64,000 bases of DNA from CAVQGM01 sp963712065 (GCA_963712065.1 CAVQGM010000002.1:1860001-1924000), one strand, 5' to 3'; shown: positions 9,340-17,550, counted from the first letter of the stretch. The notes: generated from the sequence alone by a model not told the origin. Numbers and translations: made by a program.

Positions 9340-11517
9340 ATGGGGAACGCGACAGGGGGAACCCGAGGCGTGCGGCGGCGGCCGGCGCCCTACCGGGGGA
9401 TGATGCCGTACCGGGGGATGATGCCGTACCTGGCGATGGCGGTCACGCTGGCGGCGCTGGTGGCGCTCGGGTGCACGCGCCCCGACGACACCACCGACGG
9501 ACCGCCCTCGATCGGCGGTCCGGGCGCCGGCGAGGGGGCACTGGCCGCGTTCGGCGACTGCGACGCGCTCGTCGACGAGGCCCGGGCCGAGGCCCGCCGA
9601 CAGCTGGCGGGCTGGGGCCCGGGCGGGCCCACCCTCGAAGGCGACATCGCCACCGCGGCCGACGGGCGCACGACCTCGGCGGCCAACGCGGCGCCGACCA
9701 CGACCACCCCCGGCTCGCCCGACGGCCCGCCCGCTCCCGCTCCCGCCCCCGACGACGGGACGGCGACGCCGGGCGCGTGGGGCGGCACCAACGTGCAGGA
9801 AGGCGGGGTGGACGAGCCGGACATCGTGAAGACCGACGGTGACCGCCTGCTCGTGCGCACGGCCTCCGGGCTGGCGGCGGTCGACAGCGCGCCCGAAGGG
9901 CTCGTGCTGGCCGGGAGGCTCGAGCTGCCCTCCGGGTCCGACGCCCAACTGCTCGTCGACGGGACCCGTGCCCTGGTGATCTCCGGCGGCGGGTACGGCT
10001 CCCGCGAGCCGATGGGAGGGGCATCGCCGACGGTCGAGGAGCTCCAGCCGTGGACGGGCACGACCCTGACGGTGGTCGACATCGCCGACCCGGGGGCCAT
10101 GGCCGTCGAGTCCCGCACCGAGCTCGAGGGGACGCTGGTGTCGGCCCGACTGGTCGACGGGGTCGTCCGGGTGGTCACCACCTCGTCCCCGGCCCCGGTC
10201 GCCGTGCCGATGGGCATCGTCGACGAGGACGGCACCGTGTCGACCGACGCTGCCGAGGCGGCCATCGCCGCGACGACCTCGGAGGACTGGCTGCCCCGCT
10301 TCCGCACCGTCGACGCCGACGGGCGCGAGACCGATGCCGGGCCGCTCGTGTCCTGCGATGCCGTCTACCACCGGGCGACGACGACGGGCGACGACGGCTC
10401 GTCGGGCGCCGCCCCGGCGGCCGACGCCGCCACCGGCGCGATCGGCCCGGGTGGTGGCCTGACGACCGTGACGGTGACGACGCTCGACCTGCGGTCGCCG
10501 TCGCCGCGCCCCGACGGTGGGGCGGCGATCATGGGCGCCGGCGAGCACGTGTACGCCTCCCCGTCGTCGCTGTACGTGACCTCGACCGAGGCGCTCATCC
10601 CCGACGAGGCGACCACGCCGTCGTCGACGATCCTGGACGGACCGGCCGTCGGCGTGGCGCCGTCGGCCGGGACCGCCACCGCGGTCCACCGCTTCGCCAT
10701 CGGCGGCCGGGGACCGGCCGTGTACACCGGGTCGGGCCGGGTGCCGGGCGCCGTGCTCGACCAGTTCTCGCTGTCGGAGGGACCGGGAGGCGAGCTGCGC
10801 GTGGCGACGACGCAGTGGGCGACGGGGCCCGACGAGCCGTCGGAGAGCTTCGTCACCGTGCTGGCGCCCGGCGACGGCAGCCTCGATCCGATCGGCCAGG
10901 TCGGCGGGCTCGGCCTCACCGAGCAGATCCGCTCGGTGCGCTTCCTCGGTGAGGTCGGCTACGTCGTGACCTTCCGCCAGACCGATCCGCTCTACGTCGT
11001 CGACCTGCGGGACCCCGCGGCCCCCACCGTCGCCGGCGAGCTGAAGATCCCCGGCTACTCGGGGTACCTCCACCCCCTCGGCGACGGACGGGTGCTCGGC
11101 ATCGGCCAGGACGCCACCGACGACGGCCGACTGCTCGGGATGCAGGTCTCGGTCTTCGACGTGTCGGACCCCGCAGCCCCGGCCCAGACGGCCAAGCTCA
11201 CCGTCACCGGGGCGAGCGCCCTGGCCGAGGCGGACCACCACGCGTTCCTGTTCGCGCCGGAACAGGGCCTGCTCGTGCTCCCCGCCTCGGGAGCGTCGGC
11301 CGACGGCGCCTACGTCGCCGGTGCGCTGGCCATCGGCGTCGACGGCGACGCCCTCGTGGAGCGCGGCTGGCTCACCCACCCCGCCGACGACCCCTACGGT
11401 TTCGGCATCGAGCGGGCCCTCGTGGTCGACGGTCGCCTGCTCACGATCTCGCTCGGCGGCATCGAGGCCACCGACCCGGCCACGCTCGGCGACCTCGCCT
11501 GGCTGCCGCTCGGGTGA
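9340..11517 (+). CDS. Secreted lipoprotein with C-terminal beta-propeller domain
   Basis: A 725-residue protein of the family called secreted protein with C-terminal beta-propeller domain (PF09826 type). A long N-terminus leads to a hydrophobic segment ending LVALGC, a lipobox that predicts lipid anchoring outside the membrane. A Pro/Thr-rich linker precedes the hallmark GGTNVQEGGVDEPDIVKTDGD at about residue 148. Repeated blades follow, such as LTVVDIADPGAM, YVVDLRDPAAPTVAGELKIPG and SVFDVSDPAAPAQTAKL. ATG 9340 has an AGGGAGGG ribosome site; the frame is open further upstream without support. An 18-bp exact duplication encodes the repeated YRGMMP near the N-terminus. Its role is unknown. It is convergent with leuA, three bases apart. 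Confidence 0.82.
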   Translation: MGNATGGTRGVRRRPAPYRGMMPYRGMMPYLAMAVTLAALVALGCTRPDDTTDGPPSIGGPGAGEGALAAFGDCDALVDEARAEARRQLAGWGPGGPTLEGDIATAADGRTTSAANAAPTTTTPGSPDGPPAPAPAPDDGTATPGAWGGTNVQEGGVDEPDIVKTDGDRLLVRTASGLAAVDSAPEGLVLAGRLELPSGSDAQLLVDGTRALVISGGGYGSREPMGGASPTVEELQPWTGTTLTVVDIADPGAMAVESRTELEGTLVSARLVDGVVRVVTTSSPAPVAVPMGIVDEDGTVSTDAAEAAIAATTSEDWLPRFRTVDADGRETDAGPLVSCDAVYHRATTTGDDGSSGAAPAADAATGAIGPGGGLTTVTVTTLDLRSPSPRPDGGAAIMGAGEHVYASPSSLYVTSTEALIPDEATTPSSTILDGPAVGVAPSAGTATAVHRFAIGGRGPAVYTGSGRVPGAVLDQFSLSEGPGGELRVATTQWATGPDEPSESFVTVLAPGDGSLDPIGQVGGLGLTEQIRSVRFLGEVGYVVTFRQTDPLYVVDLRDPAAPTVAGELKIPGYSGYLHPLGDGRVLGIGQDATDDGRLLGMQVSVFDVSDPAAPAQTAKLTVTGASALAEADHHAFLFAPEQGLLVLPASGASADGAYVAGALAIGVDGDALVERGWLTHPADDPYGFGIERALVVDGRLLTISLGGIEATDPATLGDLAWLPLG
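9391..9426 (+). repeat. Two 18-bp tandem repeats in the lipoprotein signal region
   Basis: Two exact copies (9391-9408 and 9409-9426) encode YRGMMP twice, just before the hydrophobic core of the signal peptide. The frame is kept. It could be a recent slippage duplication. Confidence 0.85.
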
Positions 11518-11520
11518 GGG

Positions 11521-13089
11521 TCAGAGCCCGCGCAGCGAGCCGGGACGGTCCACGCCCGAGGTGTCCTCGCCGCGGTCGCGCACCCGCACCACCCGATTGA
11601 TGGCGTTCAGGAACGCCCGAGCCGAGGCCTCCACCACGTCGGTGGACAGGCCGCGGCCGGGCATGGCCACTCCGTCGACCTCGAAGCGGAGGGCGACGTC
11701 GGCCAGGGCGTCGACGCCGCCCGTCACCGAGCTGACCGAGTAGTCGGTGAGCCGACCCTCGATGCCGGTGGCCTGCTTGATCGCGGTGCAGGCCGCTTCG
11801 ACCATGCCGTCGCCGAGCGCGGTGGCCTCGAGCTTCTCGCCGTCGAGGTCGAGCACGATGGTGGCGGTCGGGTGCTGGCTCGATCCGCCGCGGCAGTCGA
11901 TCGACACCAGCTGGTAGCGGTAGCGGACCGTGTCGCCGACCTCTTCGGCCACCAGCGCCTCGAGATCGGCGTCGGTGAGCTGCACCTTGCGGTCGGCGAG
12001 CTCCTTGAACCGGCCGAAGGCCTGGTTGAGGGCGTCGCCGTGGAGGTCGTAGCCCATCTTCTTCAGCGTGTCGGCGAAGGCGTGCCGACCGGAGTGCTTG
12101 CCCAGCACGATCTGGCTGTCGCCGGCGCCGACGGCGTGCGGGTCCATGATCTCGTAGGTGGTGCGCTCGCTCAGCACGCCGTGCTGGTGGATGCCGGACT
12201 CGTGGGCGAAGGCGTTCCGCCCGACGACGGCCTTGTTGTACTGCACCGGGTAACCGGTGAGACGACTCACCAACCTGCTGGCACGAGCGAGCTCCTCGGC
12301 GCGGATGTTGGTGTCGACCCCGCCGAAGTAGTCGGCCCGGGTGCGCAGGGCCATGACGACCTCTTCCATGGCCGCGTTGCCGGCCCGCTCACCGATGCCG
12401 TTGATCGTGCACTCCACCTGGCGGGCACCGGCGTGCACGCCGGCGAGCGAGTTGGCCACGGCCAGCCCGAGGTCGTCGTGGCAGTGGGTCGAGATCACGT
12501 AGTCACCCGGCACCTGGGCCCGCACCCGGCGCAGGCGCTCGGCGTACTCCTCGGGGATGCCGTAGCCGACGGTGTCGGGGATGTTGAGCGTCGTGGCGCC
12601 GTTGTCCACCGCCACCCGCAGCACCTCGCACATGAAGCCGAAGTCGGACCGGGAGGCGTCCTCGGGTGAGAACTCGACGTCGTCGGTGTAGCCGCGGGCG
12701 TGGGCGACGGCCCGGGCCGCTTCGGCCGTCACCTGCTCCGGCGTCATCCGGAGCTTGTTCTTCATGTGGATCTCGCTGGTGGCGATGAAGACGTGGATGC
12801 GGGTGCGCTCGGCCGCCTCGATCGCCTCCCAGCAGCGGTCGATGTCGGCGAGGGCGGTGCGGGACAGCCCGCAGATCACCGGGCCTCGTACTCCGGCGGC
12901 GATGGCCCCCACCGCCTCGAAGTCGCCCTGGCTCGCCACCGGGAAGCCGGCCTCGATGACGTCGACGCGAAGACGCGCCAGCTGCTCGGCGATCTCGAGC
13001 TTCTCGCCCTGGTCGAGCGAGATGCCGGGCGACTGCTCGCCGTCTCGCAGCGTCGTGTCGAAGATGATCACCTGGTCGGGGTCCACCAT
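11521..13089 (-). CDS. leuA: 2-isopropylmalate synthase
   Basis: LeuA condenses acetyl-CoA and 2-oxoisovalerate, the committed step of leucine synthesis. From ATG 13089 the protein has 522 residues (DPDQVIIFDTTLRDGEQSPG). The FDTTLRDGEQSPG signature is residues 9-21, GYGIPEEYAE and STHCHDDLGLAVANSLAG (metal-binding HxH) follow, then NGIGERAGNAAMEEVVMAL and NAFAHESGIHQHGVL. The last 120 residues form the LeuA dimer regulatory domain for leucine feedback (YQLVSIDCRGGSSQHPTATI). The frame is open upstream to 13221, but homology starts at 13089. It is separate from the other leu genes. Confidence 0.94.
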   Translation of the reverse strand: MVDPDQVIIFDTTLRDGEQSPGISLDQGEKLEIAEQLARLRVDVIEAGFPVASQGDFEAVGAIAAGVRGPVICGLSRTALADIDRCWEAIEAAERTRIHVFIATSEIHMKNKLRMTPEQVTAEAARAVAHARGYTDDVEFSPEDASRSDFGFMCEVLRVAVDNGATTLNIPDTVGYGIPEEYAERLRRVRAQVPGDYVISTHCHDDLGLAVANSLAGVHAGARQVECTINGIGERAGNAAMEEVVMALRTRADYFGGVDTNIRAEELARASRLVSRLTGYPVQYNKAVVGRNAFAHESGIHQHGVLSERTTYEIMDPHAVGAGDSQIVLGKHSGRHAFADTLKKMGYDLHGDALNQAFGRFKELADRKVQLTDADLEALVAEEVGDTVRYRYQLVSIDCRGGSSQHPTATIVLDLDGEKLEATALGDGMVEAACTAIKQATGIEGRLTDYSVSSVTGGVDALADVALRFEVDGVAMPGRGLSTDVVEASARAFLNAINRVVRVRDRGEDTSGVDRPGSLRGL

Positions 13090-13236
13090 CGCCGCCTCCT
13101 CGCTCTCGGTCACGCCCGGGGTGCGGACCGGGAGGGGGTCTCGGCACCGACGGGCCCGGCCTCGGGAGACCTCCGTGGTCCGGTTTGGGTACGGTACCCC
13201 CACACCCCCGTTCCCGACCAAGATCGAGGAGGCACC

Positions 13237-13544
13237 GTGCAGCGCGTGCTCCGCATCACCTTCAAGCTCGGGCTGATCGCCGCCGTCGGCGTCGGCATCG
13301 CCGTCGTGGTGAAGAAGCTCACCGCCCCACCGACCGACACCGCGTCACCGCTCGAGCCGTGGCCGCCCCTGTCGACCGACACGCTGGTCACCGACACGCC
13401 GGCGACCGACACGCCGGCCACCGAGGCCGAGCCGAGCCTCCGAGGACCACCGAGGCCACCGAGCCGACGACCTCCGAGGACGACGGCAGCGGGCCCGGCG
13501 AGGAGAGCGACGCGATCGGGGAACCGACGCCGTCGAGCAACTGA
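13237..13544 (+). CDS. Small membrane-anchored protein (probable frame error)
   Basis: From GTG 13237, with GAGGAGG eight bases upstream, the protein reads a basic start (QRVLRITFK), one membrane helix (LGLIAAVGVGIAVVV) and a Thr/Pro/Asp-rich tail with the repeat TDTPATDTPATEAEP. Near 13435 this frame becomes arginine-rich and runs into the next gene. The neighbouring frame gives PPRTTEATEPTTSEDDGSG and an acidic end PTPSSN with a stop at 13544. One missing base at about 13435 would join them into roughly 102 residues, and the stop would sit 12 bases before a strong terminator. No family is recognised. It is divergent from leuA. Confidence 0.5.
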
Positions 13545-13555
13545 TCCGACGCGTG

Positions 13556-13591
13556 GTCCTGCGCTCCGGCCACGCGGCCGGAGCGCAGGAC
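13556..13591. terminator. Bidirectional hairpin terminator
   Basis: A perfect 16-bp stem (13556-13571 with 13576-13591) closes a four-base ACGC loop. It lies between the stop codons of two convergent genes (13544 and 13597), so it can serve both strands. No T-run follows, as is common in high-GC actinobacteria. Confidence 0.85.
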
Positions 13592-13596
13592 GGCGA

Positions 13597-14211
13597 TCAG
13601 CTCTCGCGCACCTCGGCCTGCACCGTCTGCTGGGGTGCCCGCTCGAACTCGAGGGTGACGGCCACCGTCGACCCGGTGGCGAGCGGCTGCGGCAGCTCGA
13701 GCAGCATGATGTGGTAGCCGCCCGGCTCGAGGGAGACCGTCTCGCCGGCGGGGAGGTCGATCTGGTCGACCTCGCGGATCTCCATCATCCCCGAACCCAT
13801 CGTCCCCTCGGTCGTCCCGGCGGTCTGGTCGTCCATGGCCTCGCCCTCGGACTCGGCCATCGCCTCGGTCTCCGCGCCCTCGCCCATCGTGGTGCCGGTG
13901 TCCATCGTGCCCTCGGCGCCGGCCTCGACGGTCTCGTGGATCTCGGTCTTGGCGGCGACCGACGTCGGCACGCTGGCCTCGACCAGGGCGTCGGCCTCGC
14001 CCGACCCGTTCTCGATCAGCATGTAGCAGGCGCCGGCCGTCGCCATGGCCGGCGAGGTGCGACACCACGCGTCGGAGACGGTGATCCCGGCCGACGCGGC
14101 CGCCGTGGTCGTGGTCGCGGCGGCGTCGTCGTCGTCGCTGTCGCCGCAGGCGCCTGCGGCGACGAGCAGGCCACCGGCCATGACCACGGCGAGGAGAGAA
14201 CGGGCTCGCAT
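13597..14211 (-). CDS. PCuAC-type periplasmic copper chaperone lipoprotein with Met/acid-rich insert
   Basis: A copper chaperone of the PCuAC (DUF461) family, which loads copper into the CuA centre of cytochrome oxidase together with SCO1. The 204-residue protein starts at ATG 14211 with a signal ending AAGAC (lipobox near residue 22). The domain shows ISVSDAWCRTSP-like start (TVSDAWCRTSPAM), ACYMLIENGSGEADALV, the copper histidine in KTEIHETV, and the second site PGGYHIMLL (HxM). Between them is an unusual insert of about 45 residues rich in Met, Glu, Asp, Gly and Thr (EGTMDTGTTMGEGAETEAM... GSGMMEIREV), absent from typical members. It is divergent from SCO1 across a DosR-like box. Confidence 0.85.
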   Translation of the reverse strand: MRARSLLAVVMAGGLLVAAGACGDSDDDDAAATTTTAAASAGITVSDAWCRTSPAMATAGACYMLIENGSGEADALVEASVPTSVAAKTEIHETVEAGAEGTMDTGTTMGEGAETEAMAESEGEAMDDQTAGTTEGTMGSGMMEIREVDQIDLPAGETVSLEPGGYHIMLLELPQPLATGSTVAVTLEFERAPQQTVQAEVRES

Positions 14212-14307
14212 GATGTGCTCCTTGTGGGTACGTACGAGCGAGGAGAGGTCCCTCGATCGGAGGGATTGGTCGTTCGGGGAGGGCCCCGAGTTCCCCGGGT
14301 CCCCGTC

Positions 14308-14327
14308 TTCGGGACCAAAGTCCCGAA
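14308..14327. promoter_or_regulatory. DosR/DevR-like box in the copper divergon
   Basis: Perfect palindrome with arms TTCGGGAC and GTCCCGAA around CAAA. From memory, the mycobacterial DosR consensus is TTSGGGACTWWAGTCCCSAA; this site differs at one position (C for T at position 9). It sits between the divergent PCuAC and SCO1 genes, centred about 60 bases before the SCO1 start. No dosR gene is in the window. Confidence 0.7.
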
Positions 14328-14377
14328 TCGGCCCGATGGGGGGAACTCCGGCCGCCTCGGCGGCGACAATGGGGGTC

Positions 14378-15037
14378 GTGCACCACGTACGCCCCTCGAG
14401 GGTCGCGGTCGTCCTGGCCGCCGGCCTGTTCGTCGTCGTCCTCGCCGCCTGTGGCGGCGACTCGGCGACCTCCGGCGGCGACGGCCCGACGACGACCGTG
14501 GCCGAGTTCGCCGGGCTGACGCGGGCCGAGCCGATCCAGGTCGGCGCCGTGACCCTTCCCGAGGTGACCACGGGCACGGCCGGCGGGCCGTTCGCGTTCA
14601 AGGCCGCTCCCGGAGAGCTCCTGATCGTGTACTTCGGCTACACGAGCTGCCCGGACGTGTGCCCGACCACGCTCGCCAACCTCCGGGTCGCCCGCGAAGA
14701 GCTCGGTCCGGCCGCCGAGGGCATCGACCTGGCCATGGTCACCGTCGATCCCGACCGCGACACCCCCGAGGTGCTGTCCGGCTACCTCTCGTCGTTCGCC
14801 GACCGGTACCATGCCCTGCGCACCACCGACCGGGCCGAGCTGCAGGCCGCCGAGGACGCCTTCGGCGCCAGCTCGAGCGTGACCACGACCGACGACGGAG
14901 AGATCGAGGTGGCCCACTCGGGCACGACCTACGTGGTCGACGACCAGGGACGGGTGCTCGTCGAGTGGCCGTTCGGCGTGTCCGCCGACGAGATGACCTC
15001 GGACCTCCGGCTCCTGCTCGCCGGGGAGGCGACGTGA
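14378..15037 (+). CDS. SCO1/SenC-type copper lipoprotein
   Basis: A thioredoxin-fold SCO protein for copper insertion into cytochrome c oxidase subunit II. The GTG at 14378 gives 219 residues; an in-frame ATG at 14369 is possible, but GACAAT at 14365-14370 would be a -10 box whose start point is this GTG. The signal ends VVLAAC (lipobox). The thiol pair is in FGYTSCPDVCPTTLANL (CPDVC). VTVDPDRDTPEVLSGYLSSF follows, and the third copper ligand is the histidine in IEVAHSGTTYVVDDQG. The stop overlaps the next gene's start (GTGA). Known partners are PCuAC chaperones such as the divergent neighbour. Confidence 0.92.
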   Translation: MHHVRPSRVAVVLAAGLFVVVLAACGGDSATSGGDGPTTTVAEFAGLTRAEPIQVGAVTLPEVTTGTAGGPFAFKAAPGELLIVYFGYTSCPDVCPTTLANLRVAREELGPAAEGIDLAMVTVDPDRDTPEVLSGYLSSFADRYHALRTTDRAELQAAEDAFGASSSVTTTDDGEIEVAHSGTTYVVDDQGRVLVEWPFGVSADEMTSDLRLLLAGEAT

Positions 15038-15432
15038 CCGATCTCGCAACCGACCGGCCGGCCCGCAAGGGGCCCTGGCGCTGGGTGCCGGCCATCGCCG
15101 CCGGCGCGCTGCTGGCACTGGCCGCCGGCTTCCTCGTGGTGGTGCTGACCCAGTCCCCCGACGAGCGCATCGGCGAGTACACGGTCGTCATCCCGGCCGG
15201 CACCGCGGCCCGCGTCGACCGGGGCGAGGACGTGGAGCTGATGCCCGCCGACCTCAGCCTCCGCAAGGGCACCACCTTCGTCGTGGTCAACCAGGACGAT
15301 CGGCTCCACGACGTCGGGCCGTTCACGGTGAGGGCGGGCGAGACCATCCGCCACCAGTTCCGGTCGACCGGCACCTACATCGGCAACTGCACGCTGCGCC
15401 CCTCGGGCCAGGTCCAGATCCGGATCGTCTAG
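15034..15432 (+). CDS. Membrane-anchored cupredoxin-like protein
   Basis: A 132-residue protein coupled to SCO1 by a 4-base overlap. One N-terminal membrane helix (WVPAIAAGALLALAAGFLVVVL) anchors an outward domain with cupredoxin strands: EYTVVIPAGTAARVDRGE, LRKGTTFVVVNQDDRLHDVG and GETIRHQFRSTGTYIGNC. The His in RLHDVGPF and the Cys in GNCTLRPSG match two blue-copper ligand positions, but the usual His and Met after the cysteine are absent. It may bind copper in an altered way or not at all. The operon context supports a role in copper delivery or oxidase assembly; the exact function is unknown. Confidence 0.7.
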   Translation: MTDLATDRPARKGPWRWVPAIAAGALLALAAGFLVVVLTQSPDERIGEYTVVIPAGTAARVDRGEDVELMPADLSLRKGTTFVVVNQDDRLHDVGPFTVRAGETIRHQFRSTGTYIGNCTLRPSGQVQIRIV

Positions 15433-15480
15433 CGACCACCGCCGCGGCGACGAGGTCGCGCCTCGATCCTCCGGAGGGAA

Positions 15481-17046
15481 TCAGCCGAGGTCGATGGCGT
15501 CGACCGACACGATGCCGGCGGCGGCGCGCAGCTCCTGTTGCACCGCTTCGGGTACGGGCCCGGCGGTCGCCAGCACCATGAGGGCCGACTCGCCGGTCGG
15601 CGACTGGCCGACGTCCATGTCGGCGATGTTCACGCCCGACCGGCCGATGACGGTGCCCACCAGGCCGATCATCCCCGGGCGGTCGTCGTTGCGCACGACG
15701 AGCATGTGCCGCGCCGGGGGCAGGTCGACGCTGTGGTCGTCGACGGTGACGAGCCGGGGCTCGCCCCGCAGGCCGGTCAGGGTGCCGGCCAGGTTGTGGT
15801 CGCCCCCCCGCACCGTGATCAGGTTCACGAAGTCGTGGGCCGTGGTGGTGGCCGTCTCCTTGACCTCGATCCCCTGCTCGGCGGCGATCTGCGGGGCGTT
15901 CACGTACGAGACCGGCTCGTCGCTGATCTGACCGAAGAAGCCCTTGAGCAGCGAGAGGGTCAGGATGCGGGTGTCGTAGCCGGCGATCTGGCCCTGGTAC
16001 TCGATCTCGAGGCTCTGGGCGCCGGTGGCCAGCGAGGCGAACAGCTGCCCGAGGCGCTCGGCCATGGCGAGGAACGGCCGCACCGTCTCGGAGGCCTCGG
16101 CCGCGCTGACGTTCACCGCGAACGGCACGAACTCGCCGGCGAGGGCCAGACCCACCTGCTCGGCGATGGTGTCGCCGGCCTTGTCCTGGGCCTCGTGGGT
16201 GCTGGCGCCGAGATGGGGGGTGACGACGACGCTCGGCAGGCCGAACAGCGGCGACTCGGTGGTGGGCTCGTGGTCGAACACGTCGAGGGCGGCGCCACCG
16301 ACGTGGCCCGAGCGGATGGCGTCGGCGAGGGCCTGCTCGTCGACGATGCCACCGCGCGCGACGTTGACGATGCGGATGCCGGGCTTGGCGGCGGCCAGCC
16401 GCTCGGCGTCGATCAGACCGATGGTCTCGGGCGTCTTGGCCACGTGGAGGGTGACGAAGTCGGACACGGCCAGCAGCTCGTCGAGTGGCACCAGGTCGAT
16501 GCTCATCTGGCGGGCCCGCTCGGCGGCGACGAACGGGTCGTAGGCGACCAGCCGCATGCCGAACGCCAGCGCCCGCTGGGCCACGAGCTTGCCGATCCGG
16601 CCGAGCCCGACGATGCCGAGGGTCTTGTCGGACAGCTCGACGCCCGTCCACTGCGAGCGCTCCCACCGGCCGGCGACGAGGGCGGCGTGGGCCTGGGGGA
16701 TGTTGCGGGCCTGGGCCAGCAGCAGCGCCATGGTGTGCTCGGCAGCCGACAGCGTGTTCGACTGCGGCGCGTTGACCACCATCACGCCCCGCGCCGTCGC
16801 CGCTCCGACGTCCACGTTGTCGAGGCCGATGCCGGCCCGGCCGACGACGACCAGGTCGGCGCCCGCCTCGAGCACCTCGGCGGTGACCTGCGTCGCCGAC
16901 CGGATGATCAGGGCGTGGGCGCCCCGCACCCGGTCGAGCAGCTCGTCGGGGGACGGCCCGAGCGTCACGTCGACCTCGTGCCCCGCCGCCCGGAGGCGGT
17001 CGAGGCCACCCTCCGCGATCTTCTCGGTCACCAGGATCCGGGCCAT
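15481..17046 (-). CDS. serA: D-3-phosphoglycerate dehydrogenase
   Basis: SerA makes 3-phosphohydroxypyruvate, the first step of serine synthesis. The 521-residue protein is the long actinobacterial type. After MARILVTEKIAEGGLDRL, the NAD-binding signature is GIVGLGRIGKLVAQRALAFG (about 145-164). Catalytic Arg is in VNVARGGIVDEQAL and His in VVTPHLGASTHEAQDKAG. An intervening domain (GQIAGYDTRILTLSLLKGFF) and a C-terminal ACT domain for serine feedback (MLVVRNDDRPGMIGLVG) follow. The ATG is at 17046. serC lies 4 kb away on the other strand, so the serine pathway is loosely clustered. Confidence 0.95.
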   Translation of the reverse strand: MARILVTEKIAEGGLDRLRAAGHEVDVTLGPSPDELLDRVRGAHALIIRSATQVTAEVLEAGADLVVVGRAGIGLDNVDVGAATARGVMVVNAPQSNTLSAAEHTMALLLAQARNIPQAHAALVAGRWERSQWTGVELSDKTLGIVGLGRIGKLVAQRALAFGMRLVAYDPFVAAERARQMSIDLVPLDELLAVSDFVTLHVAKTPETIGLIDAERLAAAKPGIRIVNVARGGIVDEQALADAIRSGHVGGAALDVFDHEPTTESPLFGLPSVVVTPHLGASTHEAQDKAGDTIAEQVGLALAGEFVPFAVNVSAAEASETVRPFLAMAERLGQLFASLATGAQSLEIEYQGQIAGYDTRILTLSLLKGFFGQISDEPVSYVNAPQIAAEQGIEVKETATTTAHDFVNLITVRGGDHNLAGTLTGLRGEPRLVTVDDHSVDLPPARHMLVVRNDDRPGMIGLVGTVIGRSGVNIADMDVGQSPTGESALMVLATAGPVPEAVQQELRAAAGIVSVDAIDLG

Positions 17047-17112
17047 GCCTCATCCTGACCGGTCACTCCCCCGACCCGCCAGACGACGTGGCGGGCGTCC
17101 TCACCGCCCGAC

Positions 17113-17163
17113 GGCCCGGACCGCCCGATGGCCCGGACCACCCGATGGCCCGGACCACCCGAC
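17113..17163. repeat. Three 17-bp tandem repeats upstream of serA
   Basis: Three copies begin GGCCCGGACC at 17113, 17130 and 17147; copy 1 has one substitution. They fill most of the gap between serA and the gene upstream of it. No stem-loop or known binding motif is evident. Confidence 0.8.
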
Positions 17164-17165
17164 GA

Positions 17166-17507
17166 TCAGGATCCGACCGCGTAGGCGACCCAGAAGGCGA
17201 GGAGCGGGATGACGACGAAGGCCAGCGCCACGAGGCCGAACACGAGGTACTGCTGGCGGCGGCGCCCCGCCTCGGCTCGGGCCTGCGTCGCCTCCACCTC
17301 GAGCGTCGAGTCCACCCCGAGCAGCTCGCGGGCCCGGACGACGTCGGCGGCCACCACCCGCACGGCGTAGGCCCCGGCCTCGGGCTCGGGCTCGGTCCGC
17401 TCCCAGGTCGCACCGATGCCGCGGAGCAACAGCAGCTCGACCGCCCGATGGGCGTCCGGCTCGGTGCCGACCCGCACCACCTCGACGAGGTCGCTGTCGT
17501 CCGCCAC
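17166..17507 (-). CDS. DUF2007-like small membrane protein
   Basis: A 113-residue protein. The first 70 residues resemble the DUF2007 (putative signal-transducing) fold: DLVEVVRVGTEPDAHRAVELLLLRGIGA, YAVRVVAADVVRARELLGV. A basic Gln/Arg stretch leads to one C-terminal membrane helix (YLVFGLVALAFVVIPLLAFW). It starts at GTG 17507 behind a GAGGGGG ribosome site, between the S9 peptidase and serA on the same strand. The biological role is unknown. Confidence 0.7.
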   Translation of the reverse strand: MADDSDLVEVVRVGTEPDAHRAVELLLLRGIGATWERTEPEPEAGAYAVRVVAADVVRARELLGVDSTLEVEATQARAEAGRRRQQYLVFGLVALAFVVIPLLAFWVAYAVGS

Positions 17508-17550
17508 GCTGCCCCCTCGCGGCCGTCTCCTGCTCGATCCACTGCGGGGC

